Notes under the pieces: model-generated
Databases searched by the model: none
Told to the model about the DNA's origin: nothing
What the model saw: only the letters and a program-made list of their open reading frames with translations
Translations under genes and position numbers: made by a program
Assembly (NCBI GenBank): GCA_022577435.1
Contig: JAKOON010000014.1
Location: 4,490,347-4,554,346, forward strand
Source: Embiotoca jacksoni
Lineage: Eukaryota; Chordata; Actinopteri; Embiotocidae
DNA: 64,000 nt
Reading direction: 5' to 3'
Part shown: piece after piece, positions 26,056 to 38,100 of the stretch
Layout of the letters: every line of letters starts with the position of its first letter
Position numbering within the stretch: position 1 is the stretch's first letter

Positions 26056-26863
26056 CGGGCAGGGAAGCTGGGAAAATCACATGCTGCACAGATCACAGGA
26101 CAATTTTGAACCCAGGAAGTTGTCCCAAGCCAATTGAGCCCCTCTAAGAAAAGGGCCTTTTTCTGCCCTGAATTGTGCCTCCCAGAAGCAATCCTCCTTT
26201 GCTGTATGCTTCCGCATGGTGGGGTTTGGTAATTCTTTGATAATAGTGCCATTATGCCTCCTGAGTTCTGTACGAAAATCATACTTTTTCAAAACCTTAC
26301 TTTAAGAAACGCAACGGTTTTCTTTGACATTTATCAAGAGGGCCCCGAATCCTCAAATATTGTCTAAACACAAGCAGCCACACAAGATTTTTGCCTCAAT
26401 GAGTTCAAGTATAAAATTGGCAAAATTAAGATTGATATCGGTCCAATCAAAGAAAATGTCGAGGCTGCATCTGAGCTGGCATTCAATGCCGGATTTTGCT
26501 ACTTGCCCTTTATGATAAACTCTTGTCGTACTTAAAAAGTATTACATTACAATGTTCCTTCCTGGTTCTTACAAGTTCTACCATGCTGACGTTTACTGAC
26601 AGCGCGGGTCAGGATAAAGGTTCAGATCAGGACCTGCTAGTCTGGCCTGGAAGCCTGAGACAGAGCTCTACCTGGGAGCCTAATCTCAGTGGATTATATT
26701 CCCTATGAACCTTGAACATTGGCTTTATGAGGTATTTATTATTTTTCTTGCACCTGCATTGAACATATTTCAATTCACAAAAGCAGCTTTTGTCTCTTTG
26801 GCTTTCTATCTACTGTATGCATCAATGCGTGCATGTAGCAGCATAGCTGACCTTTATAAAAGA

Positions 26864-26905
26864 CAGCTGTGAGACATCAAAATGTAATCAGTGCTCTAAA
26901 AATAA
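26864..26905. promoter_or_regulatory. Candidate muscle regulatory cluster (E-box + MEF2)
   Basis: CAGCTG at 26864-26869 is a myogenic-type E-box. CTAAAAATAA at 26896-26905 matches the MEF2 consensus exactly (YTAWWWWTAR). They lie 26 bp apart in a low-repeat stretch of the largest sgcd intron. Pairing of MEF2 and E-box sites is typical of muscle enhancers, and sgcd is muscle-expressed. The function here is inference from motifs. Confidence 0.3.
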
Positions 26906-29030
26906 TGCAGTTCGGACACCAGTGACGCTAGTGGGATGAAGAATTTCACCTTTCCACATGGCAAGCGAGACACTTAGCTGCAGCTTTTTAGCTCGGCAGC
27001 ATAATACCACTTCCCACTGTTTACATCTGTGCAAAAATAATTCCCCAAACCCACCAACAAGCCCCAGCTCACAGGAGGAAATCAGATTTCACCAGTCGAA
27101 GTTAAAATGTTCAAGGATCAGTTAATGCTAGGATCTACGTTTTTTTTTTTAGGTATTGCATTGTATTAAAAGTCCTATCTTTAGCACGTCTGACAATACC
27201 AATGAAGTTTCATTATAATGTGCAGTGACGCGGTGTTTAAACTGTTTGGTTTCAGTGCAACACGAAGTTAAAGATATTGGCGTGTGGTAAAACTCTACTA
27301 CCAGTTCGACTCTTGAGGAAATATCTATCTTCTCACAAAGCTACCTGGATGATCTTTGTCTTTATGTCCAACTGAACCTCTCCCAGTCTCGGTCGTATAT
27401 CCGCCCCGGCGGCTTCAGGTTGCGACTTTTATTTCCAGCCCTCCTTCCCTCCGGAGTGGACACCGTTAAGCCGTAATAAGACCATAAAAGACGCTCCAGA
27501 GTTACTGCGCTGGGCCACGTCACAGCAGGGAATTTATTCAACGGGGAGACATAGGCGGCCCACGCTTTATGGTTTTATCTGGAGTGAATTCTAAATGTGC
27601 TGGAGTGTGAGTGGCCGATGCATTCTTGTCAGCTGACCACATTAAGGAGATGATGAAGAAGCGACTGCAGCTTCTACTGATCTGCGACTGCATAAGGTTT
27701 CAAGTAGGCCAATAACAATGAGTGGCAAAGACAAAAACTAAAATGCAGCCGTAATCCCCATGTGCAGGATGGTGTTAACTTTATTTCGTCTGAATTGATA
27801 AAAGGAACATTATCTGGAGAAAGGAGGTGCATTCTCGACTTTGACAGTATAGGCCTGTTTGCAAGCTTTCAGAGCTTTCAACTAGGCTCACCCAGAATTT
27901 AGAGCTGTCAACGGTATTTTTCTTTATTTGCTGGAGCTCTCATTGCCACCTCCTTCTTGGCAGCAACATTGACTGAGGCTATTTAGAGTTGACGACTACG
28001 TCAAACTGAGAGAACAAGAAAGACTTCTCAGAGATAAAAGAGAAAAACCTCAACGCAGTTTATATTTTGAGGAACATCTTATTAACCTCTTAACATTCCT
28101 GTAAAATTTGCTTCAAACTCCATATCAAGGCATATCCAAAGTAAACTGAAAGCTGTTGTTGAACTATTTGTATCATGGGTTTTGTACTTTGAAAGGTTTG
28201 AAGTCTGATGTTTTTTTCCCCCCAACAGTCAATCACTGTAGGTGCTACTGGCACACTGAAATATTAATTTGCAAATAGATGCCTGCAGATGGCTTTAGCT
28301 GCTACGTATTACTTGAAAAACACCATGGGACCGCAGTATGAAGTGTTACCTTGTCCAGGTGCAAATTAGATAACAATACCACAGAAAAGGAATAATTTAC
28401 ACATTTGTTTCTCAGGGCATGTGTAGGTGTTTCCAAACAAAGGCTTTTTTTAGACTGTTTTTGAAGGTAAAAAACGATTCCACTATTGTTGAATGCTTAA
28501 ACATGACTTAAATTATGGGTGGTAATGCAAGGTCTTCCATATTGTCTCTATCCTGACGATGCATCTCCAAATTCATGAGGTCACAACAATAGTGTGTTTT
28601 CAGCAATTTGATTTTGTGAGTTTAGATGGCTCAATTCACTTAAGACAAAGATAATTTGTCTTGAAGTCTAAAAAAAAAATCACTTAGAGTTTCTTAATGG
28701 AGTTCATGTTACCTGGAAAATTCAACATTGCCAAATTTGAAAATGCAGTAATTTCCGAGAGCAGTGACAAAATGCTACTTTACACTGAAGAAAAGTACCA
28801 ATGGAGCCTGCATCTCTTCTCACTTCTCTATTCCACTTTTTTGTAGTTCTAACCACAACTACAACTACAAAATGTGAAACTTGAACTCTGCCTTTGAAGC
28901 TCGTCAGTCATCGGGGTCACAGTCTATCTAAGTGTTGTCGCTAGGCAACTGGACTTGAGCTTGTTGACGGCGTTTCATCTACATCTGAAGGACAAGTCAC
29001 ACTCATTTAAGCAATGTACGCATTTTGGCC

Positions 29031-29340
29031 GGAGATGATGATGGTTTGAAAGAGGCCATCGATGCGGCCTTTAGATCACTCCCCAGGCACCTTATCAACC
29101 CATTCAGACCCACATGATGATCAATCACACCACGAGGGTCAACGGCTCACATGTCAGTACAACAACACTCAAGGTTAATGACTCCACTCGAGGTGGAAAG
29201 CTTGGGTCTCCCTACCAGTCAGTTCAAACCGAAGAAGCCTTCCATATGAAACGTCTTCAAGAACCCCAAGCAAGTCCAGTTGCATTTCGATACCATTTGT
29301 TGGACCTGATCCAAAGAATATCCGTGGAAAACATACCCCC
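29031..29340 (+). mobile_element. Penelope-like retroelement tail, decayed
   Basis: TGGTTTGAAAGAGGCCATCG resembles the WFERGVKEAI codons of the GIY-YIG endonuclease end of fish Penelope-like elements. It is followed by CACGAGGGTCAACGGCTCAC, the phrase TACCAGTCAGTTCAAACCGA, GAAGAAGCCTTCCATATGAA and ACGTCTTCAAGAACCCCAAG, in the order found in the 3' region of those elements. A 31-nt A run follows. Reading frames are broken and the reverse-transcriptase part is absent. The family call is from memory. Confidence 0.5.
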
Positions 29341-29355
29341 AACATAATGCACATG

Positions 29356-29360
<5 letters not shown>

Positions 29361-29391
<31 letters not shown>
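29361..29391 (+). repeat. Poly-A run (31 A)
   Basis: Uninterrupted run of A placed 20 bp after the Penelope-like relic. It may mark a retrotransposition tail or may be an independent slippage tract. Confidence 0.9.
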
Positions 29392-29395
<4 letters not shown>

Positions 29396-30606
29396 AAAGT
29401 CCAGTGACTACCATCGCTCAGCCAGGACAAATACACCAGAGGACAATCAAACCTGATCCTTATTTGGCGTAACAGTACCGGCCAGCAAAAGTGTAATGTG
29501 CTAAGACTAGTTACAGAAATAACTTAATATCAATCAAACCTGACAGACGATACACACGCAGAATATAATACATTCCCGACCAATGAACCAATATCTGAAA
29601 ATCAAAGTCAGAAAAGTAGCAAATCTTTTACGTAGGCTACTTATTCCTTAAGATATTTTCTCCTGTCATTAATGTGATGTAACGTGATCAGACCGGATAC
29701 GTTTGCTTGGATACATTCGGATCCACTCAGGCCCTACCCTACCCACCCTCTGTAATTCGGACCCATTCTGACCTGGGTTCCTGGTCAGTTCATTGCAGCT
29801 TATTGGCTCTGTGAAATAAGGCATAAGTGCACTTAAATGAGAAATGCCTCCTTCGCGCATGTTCGGTTGCAGGTTGTGTGTTCGTGTACCTCACACCTGG
29901 CTGACTGCAGGGTTCGAGGACTTCTCCCACAGCCTTGTTTCGTGGCTGACATAAATCCAGTCACGGTGGCAGATTAGACTGTGAGTGCGGCGGAGGGAAG
30001 TCCGCCCTCTCCTCGCTCTCGGCTCCGGGCCGTCTGCGGCTGATCAACAAGGCGCAGTGGAAAGTCCTGGCGAAGCCGTTCGCGACGACCACAGCTGGCG
30101 TTGTTTGTCTTCCAAAGGCAGTTATATGTCAGCGACAGGCATCCTATAGGCAGTAGAGGAGTGTAATGCGCTCTCTGTCTTTACAATCCGCCCCCCCTCC
30201 CCCTCCCCAACACGTAATGGGCCATCTGTGTGAAAGAGGAGGCGAGCGCAGTTAGTGCTAATATACTCATAACAGCTAGCGTGGAAGCATAACCGGTAGC
30301 CATGATGCCGTTCTTTCATTACAGACGGCGGAGTTCGCTCGAAGGTGACTTTCACAGCCATCTCAGATCCGTTCACGTGTTGAAGCGGAAGAAGAGAGAA
30401 TATCGAGGGAGGAGTTTTTGATGTTGCTCTTGTTGAATCGGCTCTTTTAAAAGTTTTTTTTTTATTATTGCAGTGATGTGATGTTTTTGCATACTTATAT
30501 CATTTCTCTTGTTCGGTGACATATTAATATCTGGTGTGTTTGCACCAGATTTGAACTGGAGTGATAACCGAGAAACCGGAACAAATTTCCATTTAACACC
30601 TTGTAT

Positions 30607-30630
30607 CAGTGGCTCTCAACTGGTGGAGAC
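30607..30630 (+). mobile_element. hAT-type terminal repeat
   Basis: CAGTGGCTCTCAACTGGTGG matches the CAGTGGTTCTCAAC start shared by many vertebrate hAT elements. No confident right end with matching 8-bp target duplication was found. The downstream sequence to about 30870 may be the element interior. Confidence 0.45.
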
Positions 30631-31352
30631 ATTAAGATTTATTTTTCACAAAATGCACTGTTAATAATGGTAAATAAACAACAACAAAAACTGCAACTAT
30701 AGGGCAAAAAAACTCAGGCAGATTTACCTTGAACTACAGGCAAATATTATTTTCAACAGCTTATGCTCCTCAACTTTCATGAATCTTGTCAAACTTCACC
30801 AGCAAGTTGATATTTTTTGTCTTTTAGTGGTCCCTTAATTTCAAATGTAGGACATAATCAGTTTAAAATCTTAATTTGTCTGATTCTTTGATTTATGACC
30901 ATCAGAATTTGTAGCATTCCTCTCAGCCTGCACTTTGTGCTGCTGAGTGTTAGTATGCCGAATGTAGCACGCCAACACACTGACCTCAGATGTAGCATGA
31001 CAGTTAAGCATAGCAAACACTACACCTGCTCAGTTTAAACGCGTTAGCGCTGACATTGTCAGCATGTAAGCAGTAATCTCCAAGAACCAGGATGGCTGTA
31101 AACTCCTCCACATGTACCAGAGAGAGGGATGGGGCTCCCATCCGGACTCAGACCCGGTTACGCTGCGGTGTCTTTTCTGGAGGGGAGGCCTGTAAAACAA
31201 AGCTCGAACTGATTCATTAAATTGTAGTCAAGTCAGTCATTTTGTATCTCTTTGTTTTCTTTTGTCTTTCTTTTTTGTCTGTCTTTTTCTTTTCGTCATA
31301 AAGATTTCAGTAACGTTCTTGTTTGTGAGGTCAAATCGTATTAAGTAATTAC

Positions 31353-31387
31353 ACCTCTGGCCCCGATCCTGAGGTTGAGAAACTCTG
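31353..31387 (-). mobile_element. hAT-type terminal repeat, opposite orientation
   Basis: Read on the minus strand this begins CAGAGTTTCTCAACCTCAGG, a hAT-like terminus. It faces the terminus at 30607, but the flanks (CCTTGTAT and ACTGAGGC) are not an 8-bp duplication, so the two are probably from different insertions. Confidence 0.4.
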
Positions 31388-32539
31388 ACTGAGGCCGTCG
31401 CATTTCTTCCCTTCGCCCTCCGCTTGTTTCACAGGTTGGTCTTGAACAGCTGCAGAGTGGCTGATTAATGCTCACGCAACAAAGCAAACATGAACACGAC
31501 AAACACGAGTCGTCCCACCTACACAGCGTGTTCTCACTGTCAGGGTGGATCTTCTTTTTTTGTTCTTGTTGTGTAAATACTCTGCTACTTGTCATTTGCC
31601 CGAGCGCTGCCCTCATTTGTGTTTGCGTCTGCCATATGGGTTTTTCATTATCATTATAACAGGCTCCGATTGAATTGAAGGGGGGGGTTTTAATTAAACG
31701 AAGGAGAATTGTGACTGGACAGAGGCCTATTTTTGGAAACGTGCAACGTTTTGTTCTGTTTGGGTAGTTTTTGGTTGCCTTTGCATTTAAGAATACATTT
31801 GCGTACTGCATGATCTGCTGTATTGATTTATTCTTTCATTTATTATCAGGGAAGAGGGACAAGAAATACCAGACTGATAAAAGTAAAACTGTGAAATTAT
31901 CATTGTGTTTGACCCCATTTGGCGCCGGTGATTCATCCTGTACTTTACTTATCGGGGTTTGAGTTTCAGGCTGGAAACCCTCGGCACAACAGTGAGCTGT
32001 GGCGCAATTTTTCAGTGGCCACATTAAAAATTATTGGTTCTCCAGTGACCCAAATAGAATTTTTCACTCCACATTGTATAGTTGAACTTTTCGGTACCGG
32101 TTACTTTTTCTGGATTTTGCTTTCCACTGCTGTTCCACTGCTTAATGTTGCTGGTCGTCATGGCAACACCACATAAAAAATACGGTGACGTCATTTTCAA
32201 CGTGACTCACATACTCGCTGCATCCTTTCATCAGCAACCAAGCAGAGAAACGTCTGCACGTCCTTCGCGGACCACTGTGCGTTTGTGCAGCTTGCTATTA
32301 ATCGAGTAGTCCAGTGAATAAACACAATTGCGGCCACTTTAGTGGCTTGTCTGGCAGGTTTGTGCAGGACGTCAGGTGTTGCGCAATGATGCAGTAACAT
32401 CCAGTGATGATTCCTTCTGACCAGTCAATGGTCTGCAGAATTGTGCCCAGTGAGCTGCTCTTGTTTGGGTCAATGAGGAGCCATTCAGTCAAAACTGATC
32501 ATAACCCAGTTCTCGTTTCTTATTTGCAGACTGGAAGTC

Positions 32540-32559
32540 AAAAAAAAAAAAAAAAAAAA
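32540..32559 (+). repeat. Poly-A run
   Basis: About 20 A. Confidence 0.9.
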
Positions 32560-33239
32560 GTTTACTCCTTTGTTGTCTCTTTGCAGAACTGCTTTTTAAT
32601 TCATAAATAATGAATACACAGCTGGTTCCCATCAGGATTAGACCTACATCTTGCGACATCTGAGGCATGTTTCTTTGTAACTGTATTGTATTTCCCATCA
32701 CATGAAATCTAATATTGTAATGATTTATCATGCAAAACACAGAGGACATCAGCCGCGAGCCTCCAGAAGCGCAGAAAGGATCAGTTTGATCTCAGATGCG
32801 TCCTGCAGCCGCCTGCTCTCAGCTGGCAGCTGCGGTGATAGATGGTCTGGTAGCCAAGGATGATGTTATCGCTATGCCGTGACACTGAACACACAAACAG
32901 TTGTCTTTCTCCATGGTAACAGAGGGTTATTTTGACATTTTACTGCCAAAGAAAGGACAGTGTAATTGGTGACAATATTTACATGGTTCAAATTTGACTT
33001 CTCAAATGAGCCACCTTCCAAGAAAATGTCATCATTAGTTTGTCACTCTGCTGTTTGCTAACAATCGAGGCTCTAAGGTTAATTATTCTGCACATCATTA
33101 AAGTTCTAAGTTAAATTAACATACTTGTCATTTCTTTTTTTGTAATTTTATTGGTGGGAGACGGCTGTGAGAAATCTTCAGTATTTTGGCTTTAGGAACG
33201 CCCTAAAACAGAAAAGGTTAATGTACAGTACACAGCTGT

Positions 33240-33803
33240 GTTTCCAAAAAGGTTGAGACGCTGCAGTGTAAAATGTAAATACAAACAGAATTTGATGATT
33301 TGCATATCACGTAAACCCATTTTTAATTGGAAATAGACCAAAGACAACATACCCAGACTCTTCTACTAGAGAGCCATGCAGTTGAAATGCGAGCAGAATG
33401 CAGTTTGGCATTGTTTTGCTGAAATAAGCAAGACCTTCCCTGAAAGAGACGTTGCCTGGATGGCAGGAGATGTTGCTCCAAAATCTAGCATTAATGGCGC
33501 CTTCCCAGATGTGCAAGCTACCTACGCCATGTGTACTAATGCATATCCCCATTCCATTCCAGATGCTGGCTTTTTAACTGTGCGCTGATAACAAGCTGGG
33601 TGGTCCCTCTCCGCTTTAGCCCGGAGATTTCGAAAAATAATTTTAATTTTGATTTTCATAAAATAGTCAAAAACATATTTCAGTGTCAACATTTGATATG
33701 TTGTCATTGGTCTATTTTCAATTAAATATGGGTTTACATGATTTGTTAATCATCGCATATATTTACCTTTACATTATATTACAGCGCCCCAACTTTTTTG
33801 GAA
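33240..33803. mobile_element. Non-autonomous DNA transposon with ~110-bp inverted termini
   Basis: The left arm (33240-33352) and right arm (33696-33803) are long imperfect reverse complements. The left arm begins TTTCCAAAAAGGTTGAGACG and the right arm ends CGCCCCAACTTTTTTGGAA. Inside them GTAAACCCATTTTTAATTGG pairs with CAATTAAATATGGGTTTAC, and AATAGACCAAAGACAACATA pairs with TATGTTGTCATTGGTCTATT. The interior is about 340 bp and reads like a family abundant in fish (GCAGTTTGGCATTGTTTTGC, GATGTTGCTCCAAAATCTAG). It has no transposase. The superfamily is uncertain to me. Confidence 0.8.
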
Positions 33804-36006
33804 GAGGGATTGTCAAAAACACACTATACTCATTTAGAAATAAGCCATTTTGCATTTAAGTTGAGTTCTCTCTCTTTTCTCTTTTCATTTGTGATGGGAG
33901 GATTTTAATCGGCTGTCGGCGCTGCGGGCTTCTCGTCCCCCCTCTTGTTAAATGTGTCCAGTGGCTCGTTTTGCTCTGTTCTGCCCAGACTCTCCTCCAG
34001 CTCACTTTGACCTGCTGTAATGAGATGGAGCAGAGCTAAATATATTTCATGATAATGTGCAATCTCACTGTCCTGTTGTGAGACTAAAGCCTGAGGCCCC
34101 CTCCCGGGCCCCGTCCAGACCCCGGACCCTCATCAGCTCTATATCAAATCCAGCATTCACCTTCATCCTCCTAGTTGGTCCATCCTCTTTGGGGTTTAAC
34201 TACCGGAGTTATTAAGGAGAAATGACTGCAAAGACAAAAAGACAGAGCAGAAGAGGCCGCATAGAAACAAACGAAGAGAGGAAGGTGGACGGAGGAAATG
34301 AAGAAGAAATAGAGGATTGACAGCAGATGGCTGTACACGGCAACAAAGAAAAATGAAAGAGCCAAAAACACAGATCCACAAAATTCAAGATTCAAGTACA
34401 TTTTTTTATGACTTTTGAGCAAGGAAGAACTGTCGGGAAAGATGTAATGTGTTTATGTAATGTGGCCGGTAAAGGGAAGGAGATGCACTGCAGGCAGATG
34501 GATGGCACCAATTTCCCTGGACTGGACCACCATGAGCTCGTTGCAGGGGGCCTCTTACTTCAGGCGAGGAGTTTGACATTTTGCTTTTAAATCTGCCTTC
34601 TAGCTAATAGCAGTCATTGCATATAAAGAAGGGCTGCAAACAACAGAAAAAAAGTGTTTCACAGGTAGCTAAATTGATTCAATTGCTCTTATTCCCCCGC
34701 TGCGTCAAACGGGTTTCTGTTGAGGAAAGATACCATTAATGAAAAGAAAATAAGTTCCATAAGTGACTCAGTGAAGTTTAAAGTTATTTCTGCCTGCTGG
34801 TTACATAATATGTGGTTATATACTGGCTAACTACATTCATCTGAGGATATATATTTATGCACACCTACGCGCCGGGGTCCAGAGGTCTGAGACCACAATG
34901 GAAATCGGTCATATTTTCATGTCAACCAAAAAAAAAAAAGAAACCTGAAGGTTTGAGGATTTAAAAACAAGTTCTGACGTGATTGAAAAAAAAGAAGTCT
35001 TTTCTGCACTGTTTCAGGGTCATCAATCAAACAAGAGAAGTACAAGTGAATGAGCCCAGATGTCCTATGAGATAAGAATGGCTTCACGCTGTGATGGGAT
35101 TCTGTTCCCCCGCCGCAGTTTATCGTTCAAACTGATGAACATATTTATTACAGAATTACAAATTTGCTGAACATAATTTACCATTTAGCCGACATTCCTG
35201 TTAATTATGGATTCACATGCTGCCTGGCATTTGCAGTTTGCTCGCAGTCTTTCATCTTGTTAGACGATTAAGTTTGGATGATGTTTGAATTGCTGTGACA
35301 CATTGTAAATGTGCAGACACAATCTTAATTAAAAGGGCCTGTTTTGTTCCCCGGGAGAGAAATCCAGCTTTCAGGAAGTGTGACACGTCCTGATGTATAG
35401 CACAAATTCGATATAAATCATACGAGGTTTCAAAACCACAACCAGTAACTTTTTGTTCTGGAACTTTTGTATGAACAGATATCGAAACTGTTACTTTAGA
35501 GTTGAGTCATTTTTTCCTTTTTTTTGGAGCCACGAAGACATCATGAAGTTACCGTGAGCTGAAATGACAACTAAAGTTTACTTATACTTTATGGTTCATG
35601 TGTGCTTAATTTGTTTGATATTTGACATTTTGAAGCCTTTCAGATTGAGACTTTTATTTTTTATTTGTTTTAAAGTATTGCCGTATCTCTCTGCCATTCA
35701 AAATGCAGAGTCTGACAGCGGCTGACCCAACCGAGATGTTTCAGCTGTTAACATTTTTTACAGAATATTCACTTCTTCATGTTCAAATCCTGAACCAAAC
35801 ATTTAGCCTCCTTGTTTGGTTCATGTTGTGTAGAAAACCTCACGCAAAGCCAAGAAAGTACATCATTAATTACTTGTGTAGTGATTTTACACTTTTGTTG
35901 GTAGCTCGGCAAAGAGGCTGGCAAATTATTAATGTTTTCCAAACGCAATATTTACATGCAAACATTGTGAGTGAGTGAGTTACTGTATGTGCAGCATCAT
36001 GTTTCT

Positions 36007-36390
36007 CGGTGGTTCTCAACTGGTCAGTCAAACTTTTATTGTGAAGTATACAATTTCTAATGCTGTGCTTTTATTTTGACTGACATACATTTCCCATGAT
36101 GCACGTTTCAGTAGCCGTTTCATTCAAACAAACATGGTTAGGATTAAGTAGGTCTGCCTTTTTATTTCACATTTCAGTCTTGACTTTAAAGTTGTTTGAA
36201 AAGCACATATTTCTGCAGTGCAAGTTTTAGCCCTAGTTGCACTTTTGTTTCCACTTTTTTTTTTGTTTATTTCCTGTTTTTAGTGACAGACATTGTGAAT
36301 TACTCCACCATTTTTTTGTGAAATAGTTGGCACAATTTAATGACCAAGAGGAAATGTGGGTCCTGAGGCTCAACTAGTTGAGAGACACTG
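36007..36390. mobile_element. hAT MITE, 384 bp
   Basis: The left end is CGGTGGTTCTCAACTGGTCA. The right end, read on the minus strand, is CAGTGTCTCTCAACTAGTTG. The flanks ATGTTTCT (35999-36006) and ATTTATCT (36391-36398) agree at six of eight positions, which fits a decayed 8-bp target duplication of the kind hAT elements make. There is no coding capacity. Confidence 0.75.
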
Positions 36391-36833
36391 ATTTATCTTC
36401 TGGCTAGTTATATTATTAACTAGTAACTTGCCTGCCTCCAAAAACCAGCTGGCCTTTGTATTATTCCGTCGTTTTCGCTGTGAAAAGGCATCGGAAAGAG
36501 TTTGGTTGTTTTTGTGACGTTCCTTCTTCTTACTTTACACGCGTAGCAGAAGAGGGTGTCAAACTCCGACTTCTGTTTGCATCATCCAGCATAAAAGTTG
36601 AAAAGTTTATCAGCCACCGCTGTAAAAAGAAATATGTCACTTTCCGTTCATCTCTGGCTTGAGTTTTACTGGTATTATCCGCCAGCAGTATGTAAACGGG
36701 TCGTTCAAAAGCGTAATATCCAGCACAGTCAAAATAAATCTGTAATAATGCAATAGTACAATACGTGTTGGGAGCACTCTAAGAGTTTGTAGTAAACACT
36801 TTGCCTTTGGGCAGATATATGTGTACACACTGT

Positions 36834-36835
<2 letters not shown>

Positions 36836-36883
<48 letters not shown>
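36836..36883 (+). repeat. (GT)n microsatellite
   Basis: About 24 GT units. Confidence 0.97.
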
Positions 36884-36885
<2 letters not shown>

Positions 36886-37985
36886 GGCGGGAGGGTTGAC
36901 AGCTCCTGTGAAGAGGCTTTTAAGGTGGCGGGTAGTTGCGGTCTTAATGGCCCGGTACGGTCTCCCAGAGGAAAGTTTTTGGAACAGATGGTTGGTTGGG
37001 TTATAGACCTAATAGAAAAATACATCAGGGGCTCCCCAGCGGTTTAAACTGCTGCCGTCACCTCCTCCAGCAGCTCGGCAGCCACATCACCTGACTGACA
37101 GTCTGGAGAGAGAGAGAAACTCCAATTTTCTGTTCGGTGGTCTCCAAAATAAAATCCAGCGAAATGTGGATGACTGTAGTACAGTTTAAACGATACAGTA
37201 TGAATGTTTTATGTTAATGTAATTAGTTTAATCTCTGCTGAGTGTGGGCAGTCATTCCATATTAGCTTTAATTAACAGGAAACTGTATAATGATATGAAC
37301 GCATAATGTAGTTAGTTATTTATGTGGTTCTACAAAATCCTGTCAAAATGAATTCATTAATACCATTTGGTTTCAGAGTGTTGCAGAGAAAATCGACTTT
37401 AAAATTGCATCGATTTTAATCGTCACTACACTCTACATGTAGCGCTGTGTCCCATATCCACCGCCAATACTCTGAAATGAAATACTCCCAAAGTCCCGTT
37501 CGCTTCATAACGTGGTGTACATCACAGTAGACAGCAGAACTTACTCTTTCTGACGGTACCCGTTGTTTCTCCGTGGTACGACAAACGGTTTTCGCAAATC
37601 CATCTTTGAAATCACAGCATTGTCATTGTCTCATCCCAATTTGTATTAAAAAAAAGTAATAGTATCATAGTTGTGGGTCTACACTATAAGCTGAGTTATT
37701 AACACATATCGCAGGGGCGTGTGCCCTGAGTGTGAGTCCCCGGTTTGATCCCCCTGGACCCCCGGAGTCAGCCATGACGTTTAGTTTCTGTCGAAAAGCA
37801 CGTATCTTTTTCTAATTTATTACAAATGTAATGTTTGTCCCACAAACATGGTTCAGATATTGACAGATTATAGACAATCTCCTCTACACAAATATAAAAC
37901 CGTATCTCCATTGACAATATTTTATGGTGCGATACATATAAAGACATGATGACAAGATAAGATGATTTTTTTTTTTCCCCCTCAA

Positions 37986-38100
37986 TATAGGGGCTAATAT
38001 ACACAATCTTTAAGTATTATCAAATCAAATGATAAAAGATCCGGATAGCCTAGACTGTCCTGAAAAAAACAAGATATAGCATGAATGGTTAGCCCCTATA
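37986..38100. repeat. Short inverted-repeat element, 115 bp
   Basis: TATAGGGGCTAA at 37986-37997 and TTAGCCCCTATA at 38089-38100 are exact reverse complements 91 bp apart. This may be a miniature inverted-repeat element. The arms are only 12 bp, so chance cannot be excluded. Confidence 0.4.

Noticed and set aside
37705..37760. Possible tRNA-derived SINE (B-box-like CCGGTTTGATCCCC)
   Set aside because: No convincing A box at the right distance and no cloverleaf can be drawn.
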